From positions 1-53,209 of the forward strand of contig CABUNJ010000018.1 of assembly GCA_902492935.1 (NCBI GenBank): a stretch of DNA of 53,209 nucleotides, written 5' to 3'. Positions 15,201 to 23,155 of this stretch are shown piece by piece. Within the stretch, counting starts at the first letter, position 1. The number at the start of each line of letters is the position of its first letter. This stretch comes from an uncultured Collinsella sp. (GTDB lineage: Bacteria; Actinomycetota; Coriobacteriia; Coriobacteriales; Coriobacteriaceae). A program made the position numbers and the translations under genes. A model generated the notes under the pieces. It made no database searches, was not told the origin of the DNA, and worked only from the letters and a program-made list of their open reading frames with translations.

Positions 15201-15730
15201 ACAAGGCCGTTGTCGATGCGAACTTCGATATCATCAAGGCCAAGGCCGAGCTTGCCGGCGACGAGGCGCTCAAGGCCGATCTTGAGGCCGTCGACCACAA
15301 GGCCTCCCTTGCCGCGGGCACGACGGGCAACGATAAGCTGACCAAGCTGAATGCCGCCTACGCTCGATACAAGTCCGCCGTCGATGCCGCTGCGGGCCTC
15401 AAGACTGCCCTGAGCGATGCCGATGCCAAGCTGTCCGATGCCAACGACGCTTATGCCGCCGCATTGGCAGAACTCGGCGATGCCAAGGACGCCCTGGCTG
15501 CTGCACAGGCCGAGTACGACAAGTATCATCCCAAGGCCGAGCCGCAGGCTAAGCCTCAGGTTACGCAGGCTGCTGCAAAGGTCCCTGCCGCTAAGAAGAA
15601 GGCTGCGTCGGGCGCGCTTGCCCAGACCGGCGACAACTCCGCGCTTGCGGGCGAGGTGTTCGTCATCGGCGGCATTACGCTCGTTGCCGCGGGCGTGACG
15701 CTGAGCGATCGTCGTCGCAAGCAGATGTAG
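12275..15730 (+). CDS. Wall-anchored coiled-coil protein with internal CAP domain
   Basis: An 1151-residue secreted surface protein. N-terminal export signal: basic start, then AVATVLTAGLIAQPLMSPLA, cleaved probably near AIAA (about 48). Residues about 75-450 and 705-1095 are Ala/Lys/Glu/Asp-rich heptad repeats, predicted long coiled coils. Between them, about 455-700, is a globular CAP/SCP-like domain: ALNTSYSSNIWAHSNC, ENLAGGGG, YHECGHYLNIIDAGAKAIGI. The C-terminus has a sortase-type signal LAQTGD (near 1115), a hydrophobic helix and the tail DRRRKQM. The ribosome site is AAAGGGAG. A run of nine G (12448-12456) lies just after the signal peptide; a change of one G either way gives an immediate stop, so expression may switch on and off. 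Probable role in adhesion or cell-cell contact, by architecture only. Confidence 0.85.
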   Translation: MANYSPQHFEPRAKDVNVKGVTNRAVATVLTAGLIAQPLMSPLAAIAAPSTDSGDSVQGGGSSVENTVAAGNQAVVKTAAQLAEESAKQLKDAQAAYDVAQKKADAAGQSQKQAQQQKNQASQAVTDNAAEQNEAEVAALQEKIDELKAAVDKAEQQQKKLGDLNDQLDQANKSVEDKTQALKDAKAKQDEAKKALDDAQAKLEAMGMDEYEAAKKAVEDARAKLDAANAGVKAAEGELAAAKTAAANAEQAKSDAESALTTAQAKKQETAAALAAATTARDNAQQKFNQAQAALDAAVSGTGVDLSALEAAKIAAAGELKTAQAELNAATDADATAQTNLQAAQAAVAAAQEKANAANAAVASAQSAYDAANKEYKDAVSKRDAAKTAYEQAQQTEAGKKAEYDRLVEIRQQKSNEFDQARAEVTDAHNAYDAANAEVEKLNQQIADLKSHMTVDQNVINQGMFGFLNYIIGGSQFTATQKSNASTAASMLMGTTDKQSWYDSYVDQDMSRDTNPLSLEQMRNALTYLDTQNNLRKANGQSELSVSLRMTAAAALNTSYSSNIWAHSNCYFDQGENLAGGGGAYTGGETEDTLGWPYTGLYTQEKEAFDKYVAQYGDALGSHRYDSYYIYQHYNSIYHECGHYLNIIDAGAKAIGIATGSGKNTDSEVTVFDYSGSTGQKDFTVSEFKKLVNDYIESAYNAGGTQEQKEQLKQLQNKLADAQKNFGTAGTAYSNALDKQESARDAYTAADTNVNTAKGEYEKAKSDTAAAKTAYDAAKDALGGIDIESLKQNLDAAKSEAATAQAALDKANATLADSKTKAADAAAHKAKARSARDTAKAKSDQANEAYDNATASVKDLTAKCDAAKTDLANKQGTLDDAKKADDTAQAGVDKAQAADTHAATALSDAKQAVDAKKQALSDARAKAKAAEGELAGANKAFERFAGAQKAVDDAKAAYDAAVAGVADAQKQLEAANKAVVDANFDIIKAKAELAGDEALKADLEAVDHKASLAAGTTGNDKLTKLNAAYARYKSAVDAAAGLKTALSDADAKLSDANDAYAAALAELGDAKDALAAAQAEYDKYHPKAEPQAKPQVTQAAAKVPAAKKKAASGALAQTGDNSALAGEVFVIGGITLVAAGVTLSDRRRKQM
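12448..12456 (+). repeat. G9 homopolymer inside the surface-protein gene
   Basis: Nine consecutive G in the VQGGGSS region about 58 codons after the start. Reading with eight or ten G gives a TAG within six codons in both cases. Classic slipped-strand phase-variation geometry. Confidence 0.8.
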
Positions 15731-15743
15731 CGTATTGAGCGCT

Positions 15744-15777
15744 GGCCTCGCGACGAATTGCGGTATGTCGCGAGGCC
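15744..15777. other. Hairpin after the surface-protein gene
   Basis: Perfect 11-bp arms GGCCTCGCGAC and GTCGCGAGGCC with a 12-base loop and no T tract. Possibly an mRNA-stabilising structure ahead of the real terminator. Confidence 0.5.
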
Positions 15778-15797
15778 GACTCGATAACTCAACCGAT

Positions 15798-15838
15798 AAG
15801 GCCGGCGCGCTGTCATACGCAGCGCGCCGGCCTTTCTT
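15798..15838 (+). terminator. Terminator of the surface-protein gene
   Basis: Perfect 15-bp arms AAGGCCGGCGCGCTG and CAGCGCGCCGGCCTT, loop TCATACG, then TCTTTG. Confidence 0.9.
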
Positions 15839-15850
15839 TGCGGTGGTATC

Positions 15851-15890
15851 AAAAAGCTCGGTCGGTAGCCGCGAAAGCTGCCGACCGAGC
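15851..15890 (-). terminator. Terminator of the OPT transporter gene
   Basis: On the minus strand GCTCGGTCGG pairs with CCGACCGAGC and is followed by TTTTT, about 40 bases beyond the transporter stop. Confidence 0.85.
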
Positions 15891-15931
15891 AAATCGTAGA
15901 CAATATGGTTGCTGTCGAGCAGCTGCTCAGC

Positions 15932-17635
15932 TTAGCCCAGCAGGCTCAGACCCACGGAGACAAACGCCAGGATAACGCCGACGATAGACTCGCCACCGAG
16001 CAGGCCGCTGGCGACAACCAGACCCTGCTCCTGGAAGGCGGCATCCTTGGCGGCCTTCTCCTCGTCCGAAAGACCGGCGGCGGCGTCGCGGTGTGCAGCC
16101 CACTTGTCGTAGGCGAGCTTGACGCAGGAGCCCAAGAAGGCCGTGAGCGACATGTAGAACGGCAGGTACACGCCCAGACCGATCATCATGGCCGGAATGC
16201 CGAGCCAGTACATGACGATGCCGGCGATAAAGCCGCCTGCGAACCACGGCACGCTCGGGATGCCCGAGACCATGGTGGCGACGACGCTTGCCTGCGCGGC
16301 AACGAAGCTCTTGTCGGGGCCGAAGGCGTCCGGACCATAGGCGGTGACGAGCGCGACCATCACAGCGGCGGCGACCAGGGCGCCCACGATGCCGCCGATG
16401 GCCTGGCCGATCCACTGCGCACGCGGGTTGGTGCCCAGTACGGCGCCGGCCTTAAAGTCGTTCATGACGTCGCCCGCAAGGCCGCACGCCACGGCTACGA
16501 TGCCGGCGATAAAGAACAGCTTGACCTGAGCGATCTGTGCGAAGGCAGCCACGATGAGCATGACTATGAGGCCAAAGATCTCCATGGGGTCGATGCCCGT
16601 CTGGCCGCAGCTCTGTGCGCTCATGATGGTGGTGACAAAGGTGAACAACGTGACGATGACGGCCGGGACGGGACCAAGGTCGAGCGCGATGGCGACGATC
16701 ACAGCGATGGCGGCAGCGCCCAGGCCGATGATGCCGGCGTCGAGCTTGAGGGAGCCCGAGATGAGCGACTGCTCGTCGGTGTCGGTGGAGCTGTCGGCGG
16801 CGAGGCCGCGGACGATACCGGCGACCTGCGGCAGGATGTCCTTGAGGACGACGGCGACGCCAAAGCCCATCATGAGGCCCATACCCAAGGACTTGACGAT
16901 GCCCTGCGCAGTCACAACATCGAACAGGCCGGCAGCGGTGCCGCCAACGATGATGCCAAAGTTGCCCAGCAGCGCGCCGGCAAACCAGAACGCGACGGGG
17001 GCGAAGCCCACCAAAAAGCCGATGGAGAGCAGCATGGGCGAGTTATAGATGGCAAAGGTCACGCCGGGGATATTGAGCGTGCACAGCATGCTGGGCACCA
17101 CGCCCAGAGCGTCGCGAAGCACGCTGTAGATACCTGCGATGGCCATGGAGCCAAAGAGCTGCTTGCCGGTCTTGCCGCCGGCCTCGGTCGCGCGCAGGGT
17201 CTGAGCTGCGGCGTTGCCGGTGGGGAACTCTAGCGCGGCGTCCACGATAAAGTGACGATGGATGAGTGCCGTGGCCAGCAGGCCCAGGATAGTGCCGGCG
17301 AGTGCCACGATAAACATGTCGAGCCAGCTGATCTGGTCGGCATAGCCCAGCATCCAGGCGCCCGGGATGGTAAACGCCAGACCGCCGGCGACCATGGCGC
17401 CCGCGGACATGATGGTGTGGGTGACGTTTGCCTCGTTGAGGCTGGCGTTGCCCATGAGCTTAAGGAAGAACAGCGAGATGACGGCAGCGAAGACGATCGG
17501 CCAGGGGAGTGCGCCCATCTTGAGGGCGGTGTAGGCCGAGCTTGCCGTGATGATCACGCAGCCAAGGACGCCGATGACGACGCCGCGCAGCGTGAGTTGC
17601 CCGCGCATCGAGGCGCGGTTCGAGGGATTGCTCAT
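15932..17635 (-). CDS. OPT-family oligopeptide (or metal-chelate) transporter
   Basis: A 567-residue polytopic inner-membrane transporter of the OPT superfamily, bacterial clade. The N-terminus LTLRGVVIGVLGCVIITASS-AYTALKMGALPWP is the family opening; later MSAGAMVAGGLAFTIPGAWM, FPTGNAAAQTLRATEAGGK and SCGQTGIDPMEIFGLIVMLI match the conserved loops and helices. Bacterial members take up oligopeptides, but some OPT proteins move metal complexes, so the substrate is uncertain. Ribosome site AAGGAG, six bases before ATG on the minus strand. Single-gene unit with its own terminator, divergent from coaX. Confidence 0.9.
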   Translation of the reverse strand: MSNPSNRASMRGQLTLRGVVIGVLGCVIITASSAYTALKMGALPWPIVFAAVISLFFLKLMGNASLNEANVTHTIMSAGAMVAGGLAFTIPGAWMLGYADQISWLDMFIVALAGTILGLLATALIHRHFIVDAALEFPTGNAAAQTLRATEAGGKTGKQLFGSMAIAGIYSVLRDALGVVPSMLCTLNIPGVTFAIYNSPMLLSIGFLVGFAPVAFWFAGALLGNFGIIVGGTAAGLFDVVTAQGIVKSLGMGLMMGFGVAVVLKDILPQVAGIVRGLAADSSTDTDEQSLISGSLKLDAGIIGLGAAAIAVIVAIALDLGPVPAVIVTLFTFVTTIMSAQSCGQTGIDPMEIFGLIVMLIVAAFAQIAQVKLFFIAGIVAVACGLAGDVMNDFKAGAVLGTNPRAQWIGQAIGGIVGALVAAAVMVALVTAYGPDAFGPDKSFVAAQASVVATMVSGIPSVPWFAGGFIAGIVMYWLGIPAMMIGLGVYLPFYMSLTAFLGSCVKLAYDKWAAHRDAAAGLSDEEKAAKDAAFQEQGLVVASGLLGGESIVGVILAFVSVGLSLLG

Positions 17636-17827
17636 ATAGAACTCCTTTGCGTATATCCGCTTCCCCCGGGAGCGCCGCTACGGATACGGCGCGGGAAGTC
17701 GGGTTACCAAGGGCCGCCGCGTGAGCTCGCGCGCGACCGCGCACCAGTATAGCCGCAAGCTAGTCATTTTGGGATGACTGGTTTAGGTAGGCGATATACT
17801 GCTGGACAGACGAAAGGAGCGCCGACG

Positions 17828-18679
17828 ATGCTTAATGGGTGCGCATATATATTGACGGTCGACGTGGGCAACACGTTCATTCGCTTTGGCCTGTTTGCCG
17901 AGGATTCGGCCGCGGCGCAGGAATGCCCGCTTGCGACGTGCGAGATCACCACGCCGTCGAGCATTACGGCCGACGAAGCGCGCATGAGGCTCGCGCAGGT
18001 CATGGGCGCACTGGCAGCCGATTCGGGCATGCCGGGTGCACTCGTTCCCGCGGCCGCAGTGCTGAGCTGCGTGGTGCCGGCGCTCGAGCGCCCATGGAAG
18101 GCGGTGCTTTCCCGCACCTGCACGGGGCGCGTGCTCACCGTGGGGCCGGGCCTCAAGACCGGCATGCCCGTCCACTACGACGACCCGGCCGAGATCGGCC
18201 CCGACCGCATCGCCGATGCCGTGGCGGCTCGTGCCGTCTACGGCTCTCCGTGCATCGTGATTGACCTGGGCACTACGACCAATATCGAGGTCATCGACGC
18301 GTGCGGTACCTTTGTGGGCGGCGTCATCGCGCCGGGTCTGGCGCTCGGCGCCCGCTCGCTCTCGGCCGCTGCGGCGCGTCTGCCGCAGGTCGAGCCTTCG
18401 GCGCCCACGCATGTGATCGGCCGCAACACGCGCGAGGCCATGCGCTCGGGCGTGGTCTTGGGCGAGGTGGCACGCATCGACGGCATGCTCGACATGGTGC
18501 TCGCCGAGATGCGCGCGACCAAGGCTGCGGGGGAGGGCGATGTGCCCATCGTCATTACCGGCGACGACGCCGAGGCGCTCGCGGCCCTTGTCGGCCATAG
18601 CCTGACGGTCGACGACGCGCTGACGTTGCGAGGACTCGCCGAGCTCTACCACATCAACCAAAAGCCCCGCCGCGTGTAA
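17828..18679 (+). CDS. coaX: Type III pantothenate kinase
   Basis: ASKHA-fold kinase that phosphorylates pantothenate, the first step of coenzyme A synthesis; type III needs a monovalent cation and is insensitive to CoA. Visible motifs: LTVDVGNTFIRFGLF near residue 10 (phosphate loop), the catalytic region IGPDRIADAVAARAVYG and IVIDLGTTTNIEVID, then GGVIAPGLALGARSLSAAAARLP. Length 283, slightly longer than the usual 255-270. The ATG at 17828 is chosen over the upstream ATG at 17774 because AAAGGAGC lies just ahead of it and the extra 18 residues look non-native. Single gene ending at a hairpin. Confidence 0.92.
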   Translation: MLNGCAYILTVDVGNTFIRFGLFAEDSAAAQECPLATCEITTPSSITADEARMRLAQVMGALAADSGMPGALVPAAAVLSCVVPALERPWKAVLSRTCTGRVLTVGPGLKTGMPVHYDDPAEIGPDRIADAVAARAVYGSPCIVIDLGTTTNIEVIDACGTFVGGVIAPGLALGARSLSAAAARLPQVEPSAPTHVIGRNTREAMRSGVVLGEVARIDGMLDMVLAEMRATKAAGEGDVPIVITGDDAEALAALVGHSLTVDDALTLRGLAELYHINQKPRRV

Positions 18680-18681
18680 AA

Positions 18682-18716
18682 GTGAGGGCGCCGGCGGGAC
18701 AAACGCCCTCACCTTT
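18682..18716 (+). terminator. Terminator after coaX
   Basis: GTGAGGGCG (18682-18690) pairs with CGCCCTCAC (18704-18712), followed by CTTT. Confidence 0.7.
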
Positions 18717-18723
18717 CACCTGC

Positions 18724-18729
18724 TACAAT
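18724..18729 (+). promoter_or_regulatory. -10 box TACAAT before the deaminase gene
   Basis: TACAAT 35 bases before the start codon; no good -35 partner, so only tentative. Confidence 0.3.
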
Positions 18730-18763
18730 GGGTCAAACTATTGCGATTACGGAGGTGTCTGCC

Positions 18764-19288
18764 ATGTCGGACGATCTTCATCAAACTTCGTCAGGCAAGC
18801 GCCTGGACGTCATTAGCTGGGACGAGTTCTTTATGAGCGTGGCCATCGCCGCGCAGCGCCGCAGCAAGGACCCCAACACGCAGGTGGGTGCGTGCATCGC
18901 CAACACCAACCACCGCATCCTTTCGGTGGGCTACAACGGTACACCCTCGGCGCTCAACGACGACTTTTTTCCGTGGGGTACGAGCGACGACCCGCTGCAG
19001 GACAAGCACAACTACGTGGTCCATGCCGAGGCCAACGCCGTGCTCAACTACCGTGGCTCGCTCAAGGACCTCGAGGGTTCCACGGTCTACGTCACGCTGT
19101 TTCCGTGCCACGACTGCGCCAAGATCCTGGCGCAGGTGGGTGTGGGCGAGGTCGTCTACCTGGACAATAAGTATGCCGACACCGATGACGGCCGTATCAG
19201 CCGCCGCATTCTCGACTCCTGCGGCATCAGCTACCGCCAGGTCATCGTCGATGTCCAGATTGGTACCGGGGGACAGGCTCAGCAGTAG
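18764..19288 (+). CDS. dCMP deaminase family protein
   Basis: Zinc-dependent cytidine/deoxycytidylate deaminase, 174 residues, ComEB/dCMP-deaminase type, which makes dUMP for thymidylate synthesis. The zinc and catalytic motifs are complete: VVHAEANAVLNY (His and general-acid Glu) and LFPCHDCAKIL (PCxxC). The substrate-side pattern KDPNTQVGACI and GYNGTPSALNDDFF is typical of dCMP deaminases. The start at 18764 follows ACGGAGGTG; the upstream ATG at 18728 overlaps the probable -10 and has no ribosome site. Stands alone between terminator-bounded neighbours. Confidence 0.9.
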   Translation: MSDDLHQTSSGKRLDVISWDEFFMSVAIAAQRRSKDPNTQVGACIANTNHRILSVGYNGTPSALNDDFFPWGTSDDPLQDKHNYVVHAEANAVLNYRGSLKDLEGSTVYVTLFPCHDCAKILAQVGVGEVVYLDNKYADTDDGRISRRILDSCGISYRQVIVDVQIGTGGQAQQ

Positions 19289-19458
19289 CGCGTGCCAACG
19301 CCAGCTGGCGGCAAAACAGCAAAAAGAGCCCCGTCCCAAATTGACTACTCGTGAAAGTCGCGTCTGCGCGCATGGACGGCTCGTGAGCGGGTACATGGCT
19401 GTAGTAACATAGCTTCTGTCCGCGGGCGTGCCCGCGTTATTGTGAGAAAGGAGCCCCT

Positions 19459-19737
19459 GTGGCTGTTAACGAAGAGCTGCTTAAGAAGGTTCTTGAAGAG
19501 ATTCGCCCCAACCTGCAGGCCGATGGCGGCGATATGGAGTATGTGGGCGTCGACGACGAGGGCGTCGTCAAGCTGGAGCTGCAGGGCGCCTGCGCCGGCT
19601 GCCCCATGAGCTCACTGACCCTGTCTATGGGCATCGAGCGTATCCTGAAGGAGCATGTGCCCGGCGTTACCCGCGTTGAGCAGGTCAATGCTTCCGGCGA
19701 GGCCGAGGACCTGTACGACGAGTACGCGCCGTTCTAA
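19459..19737 (+). CDS. NifU C-terminal-like iron-sulfur scaffold protein
   Basis: A 92-residue NifU-like domain protein that carries or transfers iron-sulfur clusters. The cluster-binding motif is present as GACAGCPMSSLTL (CxxC), preceded by IRPNLQADGGDMEYVGVDDE, the family opening. GTG start supported by AAAGGAG four to five bases upstream. No other iron-sulfur assembly genes are adjacent. The tail after the domain (EAEDLYDEYAPF) is acidic. Confidence 0.9.
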   Translation: MAVNEELLKKVLEEIRPNLQADGGDMEYVGVDDEGVVKLELQGACAGCPMSSLTLSMGIERILKEHVPGVTRVEQVNASGEAEDLYDEYAPF

Positions 19738-19845
19738 GATGCGAAAGCTGCGGACGGTACGCTCCGCATAGACGTTACGCCCAGATATGCGGCTGCGAGC
19801 GCAAGGCCCGCGGCCGCATTTGTATGTAGGGAGCAGGGGATCGAT

Positions 19846-20667
19846 ATGCTCAACGACCTCTACCACATGCTTGATCCCGTCGCGATCTCGGCGGGCCCCA
19901 TCACCATCTACTGGTACGGCCTGGCCTACGTGGTCGGCGCTCTGCTCACGGCAGTCGTTATGTACCGCACACAGCGTCGTTGGGGCTTCGACATTACGAT
20001 TGATGACCTGACGAGTGTCGTGGTCGGCGCGGTCTTTGGCCTCATCATCGGCGCGCGCCTGTTTTACGTCATCTTCTATGGCGATGGCTACTATTGGACC
20101 CACCCGCTCGAGATCTTTGCCACCAACGAGGGGGGTATGAGCTTCCACGGCGGCCTGGTGGGCGGCATCTTGGGCGGCATCATCGTGTGCCGCATGTACA
20201 AGCTTGATGCATGGACCGTCGCCGACCTTGCTGTGATCGGCGCCCCGCTGGCCCTGTGCCTGGGCCGTTGTGCCAATTTCGTCAACGGCGAGCTGTGGGG
20301 CAAGCCGACCGATCTGCCATGGGGCGTGGTCTTTGGCGGGACTGCGGGCAATATGCCGCGTCACCCCTCCCAGCTCTACGAGGCATTTCTTGAGGGCATC
20401 GTGCTCTTTTGCATTCTGCAGGTGCTCAGCCGCAAAAAGCCGCTACTGCCCCAAGGCACGTTTATGGGAGTGTTTGTGATGGGTTACGGCATCGTCCGCT
20501 TCCTCGTTGAGTTTGTGCGCGTGCCCGATGCCCAGCTGGGTTATCTGCTGGGAGGCGTTATCACCATGGGTCAGCTGTTGAGTCTGCCACTCGTGATCGC
20601 CGGTCTAGCGCTCGTCATCTTTGCCCGTCGTCGCAACCAACCCCAGCGCATCTACCTCGACGCCTAA
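19846..20667 (+). CDS. lgt: Prolipoprotein diacylglyceryl transferase
   Basis: Inner-membrane enzyme that transfers diacylglycerol from phosphatidylglycerol to the lipobox cysteine of preprolipoproteins, the first lipoprotein maturation step. 273 residues, seven predicted helices. Signature elements are readable: ITIYWYGLAYVVG, the catalytic-region GGMSFHGGLVGG, the Lgt signature GRCANFVNGELWG, and RHPSQLYEA. Ribosome site GGGAGCAGGGG before ATG. The stop is followed within a few bases by a RAYT-type palindrome rather than a normal terminator. Confidence 0.95.
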   Translation: MLNDLYHMLDPVAISAGPITIYWYGLAYVVGALLTAVVMYRTQRRWGFDITIDDLTSVVVGAVFGLIIGARLFYVIFYGDGYYWTHPLEIFATNEGGMSFHGGLVGGILGGIIVCRMYKLDAWTVADLAVIGAPLALCLGRCANFVNGELWGKPTDLPWGVVFGGTAGNMPRHPSQLYEAFLEGIVLFCILQVLSRKKPLLPQGTFMGVFVMGYGIVRFLVEFVRVPDAQLGYLLGGVITMGQLLSLPLVIAGLALVIFARRRNQPQRIYLDA

Positions 20668-20672
20668 CCAAG

Positions 20673-20707
20673 ACCACCACAAAGGGGACAGGCACCTTTG
20701 TGGTGGT
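20673..20707. repeat. RAYT-type palindrome with GGGGACAGG core
   Basis: Thirteen-base arms ACCACCACAAAGG and CCTTTGTGGTGGT around GGACAGGCA. The GGGGACAGGC core matches repeats known to accompany RAYT (TnpA-REP) transposases; the outer arms are unlike those of the other copies. Confidence 0.65.
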
Positions 20708-20721
20708 TTGCTGGGCAACGA

Positions 20722-20788
20722 TGACAGAACAGCAACGTTTCCCCAGATAAAACCTGCCAAAATAAACCTGTCCCTTTTTGGCAGGTTT
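20722..20788 (-). repeat. 55-70 base intergenic repeat, inverted copy
   Basis: Palindrome AAACCTGCCAAAA ... TTTTTGGCAGGTTT (20750-20788) plus an adjoining conserved flank ending in a TTTATCTG and AACGTT segment. Same element, opposite orientation, as those at 25603 and 51721. Confidence 0.65.
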
Positions 20789-20807
20789 CTAGAAAGGCTT
20801 TCGGACT

Positions 20808-22991
20808 GTGAAGGATTCCGATCTCTCCACAACGGCTGCGCGCGACGCTGCCCGCATCGTCTGGTTTAAGCGCTACCCCGCTAAGCAGACGCTCATCGCA
20901 TTTTTGCTCGCGCTGTTGGCGACCACGGCGTTTTCCATCGATCCCGCTCCGGTGTCGAGCAACGCAGTCTTGGCGATTGACCCCAAAGCCTCAGGCATGC
21001 TGTACGTGTGCTACGAGGTGCTCCTCTCGTTTGCCGGCCATACCGACGCGGTCATGCTGCTTGCGCTTGCCTGCCTGCTCACACTGCCGTTTCGCTACGT
21101 GTTCTTTGGCCGTGGCGACACCTGGCGCCCATCGATCATTCTGCCGTCGCTGTTCTTCGCCATCTGCATGGTGTTCGGCCGCAGCTACGATCTCACCGAC
21201 TCGGCCGAGATTGTCCTTGGCGACAAAGCCCGCATCATCTGCGCCTGGATTGGCGGCGCGGGCTGGATGCTCTTGGCGGTCGTTGCCTTCTACCTTGCCT
21301 TTGAGTGTCTAGATTGGCTGAGCTCTCGGCGCATTCCGTTTTCCGAAGCGCACTTTGGCCGCGTATGGCGTGTGACTCACGCCGTGCTCTCGGTCCATCC
21401 CTTTGCCGGGCCCTTCCTGGTGCTTATGATCGCCTGGGCGCCCACGCTCATCGCTTCGCTGCCTGGCCTTTTTATGGGAGATACGGGCGCGCAGATTCGC
21501 CAGTGGTTCAACTATCCCAATGGCACGAGCGACTACCTGCGCCTACTCAACCCCAACGTGCTGCTCAACGGGCATCATCCCGTAGTGCACACGGCCATTA
21601 TCGGCTCGTGCGTTCAGCTGGGGCTTTCGCTGTTCAACAGCGCTAACGTGGGTCTTGCCATCTACACCTGTGCTCAGTTCGTCATCACGGCCGCCTGCAT
21701 GGCCTATTCCATTTCGTCGCTGCGCAAACTGGGCGTGAGCCTGCCGGTTCGCGGTGCGATCCTGCTGTTCTTTGCGTTTATGCCGATGTTCTCCAACTAC
21801 GCGGCGTTGCTCACCAAAGACGTGCTCTTTGCCGACGCGTTCTTGGTGCTGCTGGTACAGACCGTCAAACTCGTGGCATGTGGCTTGCCCCGTCGTGATG
21901 CCAATGCCGAGCGAGCGGGCGAGAAAGCCCCCGTGCTCTTTGCGCGCCACGACTGGCTGCTGCTCGCTCTGGGCGCCATGGGTTCCACGTTCCTGCGCAA
22001 CGGCGGCCTGGTGTTTCCCCTGGCGGCATGCGTAATCGCGGCGGCGTTTTGCGTATGGGATGCGCATGTGGCTCGTCGTGCAGCCAAGCAGACTGGTGCT
22101 GCGCCTTCGGGCGCCATCCCGCGTTTCCGCTGGGTTGGCGTTCTCGCGGTGCTCGCGCTCTGCCTTGCCTCTAATATGTACTTCACCAAGGTGTTTATGC
22201 CGGCGCACGACATTACGCCTGGTTCCAAGCGCGAAATCCTCTCGATTCCGTTCCAGCAGACGGCTCGTTTCGTCCAAAAGCACGACGGCCTCAACTCGGG
22301 CGTCAACCCCAAGGTCAAGGACGACGGTACGATTGAAGAGGCGCCCTGCGACGGTTCAGTGACCGACGAAGAGCGTGCCGTGATCGACCGTGTGCTCAAG
22401 TACGAGAATCTGGGCCGCCGTTACAACCCGGATAAGTCGGACGCCGTCAAAAATTGCTTTAACGAGTACGCCTCGCAGGAGGACATCAAGGCCTATTTTG
22501 AGGTGTGGGCCCAGATGTTTAAGAAGGATCCCGAGTGCTATATTTCGGCGCTTATCAATAACTACTACGGGTACTTCTATCCGAGCGCTCGCGATGCGTG
22601 GGTCTACAGCACTGCGCGCAGTGCCGAGATTATGGCGAAGCCCGATAACCTCAAGTACTTCGACTTCCATCCGGTTGACAGCAAAGTGGTGCGCTGGTGT
22701 GACCATCTGATCAACCTATACCGTGTGGCGGTGCAGCGTGTTCCCTTTATCTCGCTCACCATGAGCTCGGCCACCTATGTGTGGATTATGATCGCCGTAG
22801 TGGTCTACCTGCTGCGTCGTCATTCATGGCGTGCGCTGGCGATCTGGGTGCCGCTGTTGGGCGTGCTCGCCGTGTGCCTGATTGGCCCGTGCAACGGCTC
22901 GACTTACATGCGCTACCTGTATCCGGTCATCGCCTGCATGCCCTTCGCCATCGGCGCCACCGTCACCCGCAGCGACTTCCTCTGGTCCTAA
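20808..22991 (+). CDS. DUF6020-type polytopic membrane protein
   Basis: A 727-residue membrane protein with about 12 hydrophobic segments and one large extracytoplasmic part (about residues 460-640) rich in charged residues. Its core, with GLFMGDTGAQIRQWFNYP, NPNVLLNGHHPVVHTAIIG and FSNYAALLTKDVLFADAF, resembles DUF6020 proteins, which look like GT-C-type envelope glycosyltransferases. The D-TGAQ, HHPVVHT and KDVLF residues fit a lipid-linked-sugar active site (inference). GTG start with GAAAGG upstream; begins 20 bases after a palindromic repeat. Function not established. Confidence 0.6.
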   Translation: MKDSDLSTTAARDAARIVWFKRYPAKQTLIAFLLALLATTAFSIDPAPVSSNAVLAIDPKASGMLYVCYEVLLSFAGHTDAVMLLALACLLTLPFRYVFFGRGDTWRPSIILPSLFFAICMVFGRSYDLTDSAEIVLGDKARIICAWIGGAGWMLLAVVAFYLAFECLDWLSSRRIPFSEAHFGRVWRVTHAVLSVHPFAGPFLVLMIAWAPTLIASLPGLFMGDTGAQIRQWFNYPNGTSDYLRLLNPNVLLNGHHPVVHTAIIGSCVQLGLSLFNSANVGLAIYTCAQFVITAACMAYSISSLRKLGVSLPVRGAILLFFAFMPMFSNYAALLTKDVLFADAFLVLLVQTVKLVACGLPRRDANAERAGEKAPVLFARHDWLLLALGAMGSTFLRNGGLVFPLAACVIAAAFCVWDAHVARRAAKQTGAAPSGAIPRFRWVGVLAVLALCLASNMYFTKVFMPAHDITPGSKREILSIPFQQTARFVQKHDGLNSGVNPKVKDDGTIEEAPCDGSVTDEERAVIDRVLKYENLGRRYNPDKSDAVKNCFNEYASQEDIKAYFEVWAQMFKKDPECYISALINNYYGYFYPSARDAWVYSTARSAEIMAKPDNLKYFDFHPVDSKVVRWCDHLINLYRVAVQRVPFISLTMSSATYVWIMIAVVVYLLRRHSWRALAIWVPLLGVLAVCLIGPCNGSTYMRYLYPVIACMPFAIGATVTRSDFLWS

Positions 22992-22992
22992 C

Positions 22993-23025
22993 TTGGTGCA
23001 TTGGGGTCAGGTTTCTTTGCACCAA
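22993..23025. repeat. Palindrome with GGGGTCAGG core
   Basis: Arms TTGGTGCA and TGCACCAA around TTGGGGTCAGGTTTCTT, directly after the DUF6020 stop. Core is a variant of the GGGGACAGG family. Confidence 0.55.
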
Positions 23026-23155
23026 AGGGGTCATCATCACGACGCCTTCATTTTGGGGTTTATCTCGCAGGCCAGTAGGTATATCATAACGACGTTTGTT
23101 TATATTGCCCGAGCATCTGCGCTGGGCTTTAGGTCGAAACCGATAGGAGACACGT

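Noticed and set aside
12900..15500. CRISPR-like repetition
   Set aside because: The repetition is heptad coding sequence of a coiled-coil protein without uniform repeat and spacer lengths; no CRISPR array seen anywhere in the window.
13955..15892. 645-residue minus-strand frame opposite the coiled-coil protein
   Set aside because: Leu/Gly-rich mirror of Ala/Lys-rich repeats; no start signals.
15905..17233. 442-residue plus-strand frame opposite the OPT transporter
   Set aside because: His/Asp/Gly-rich shadow of membrane helices on the other strand.
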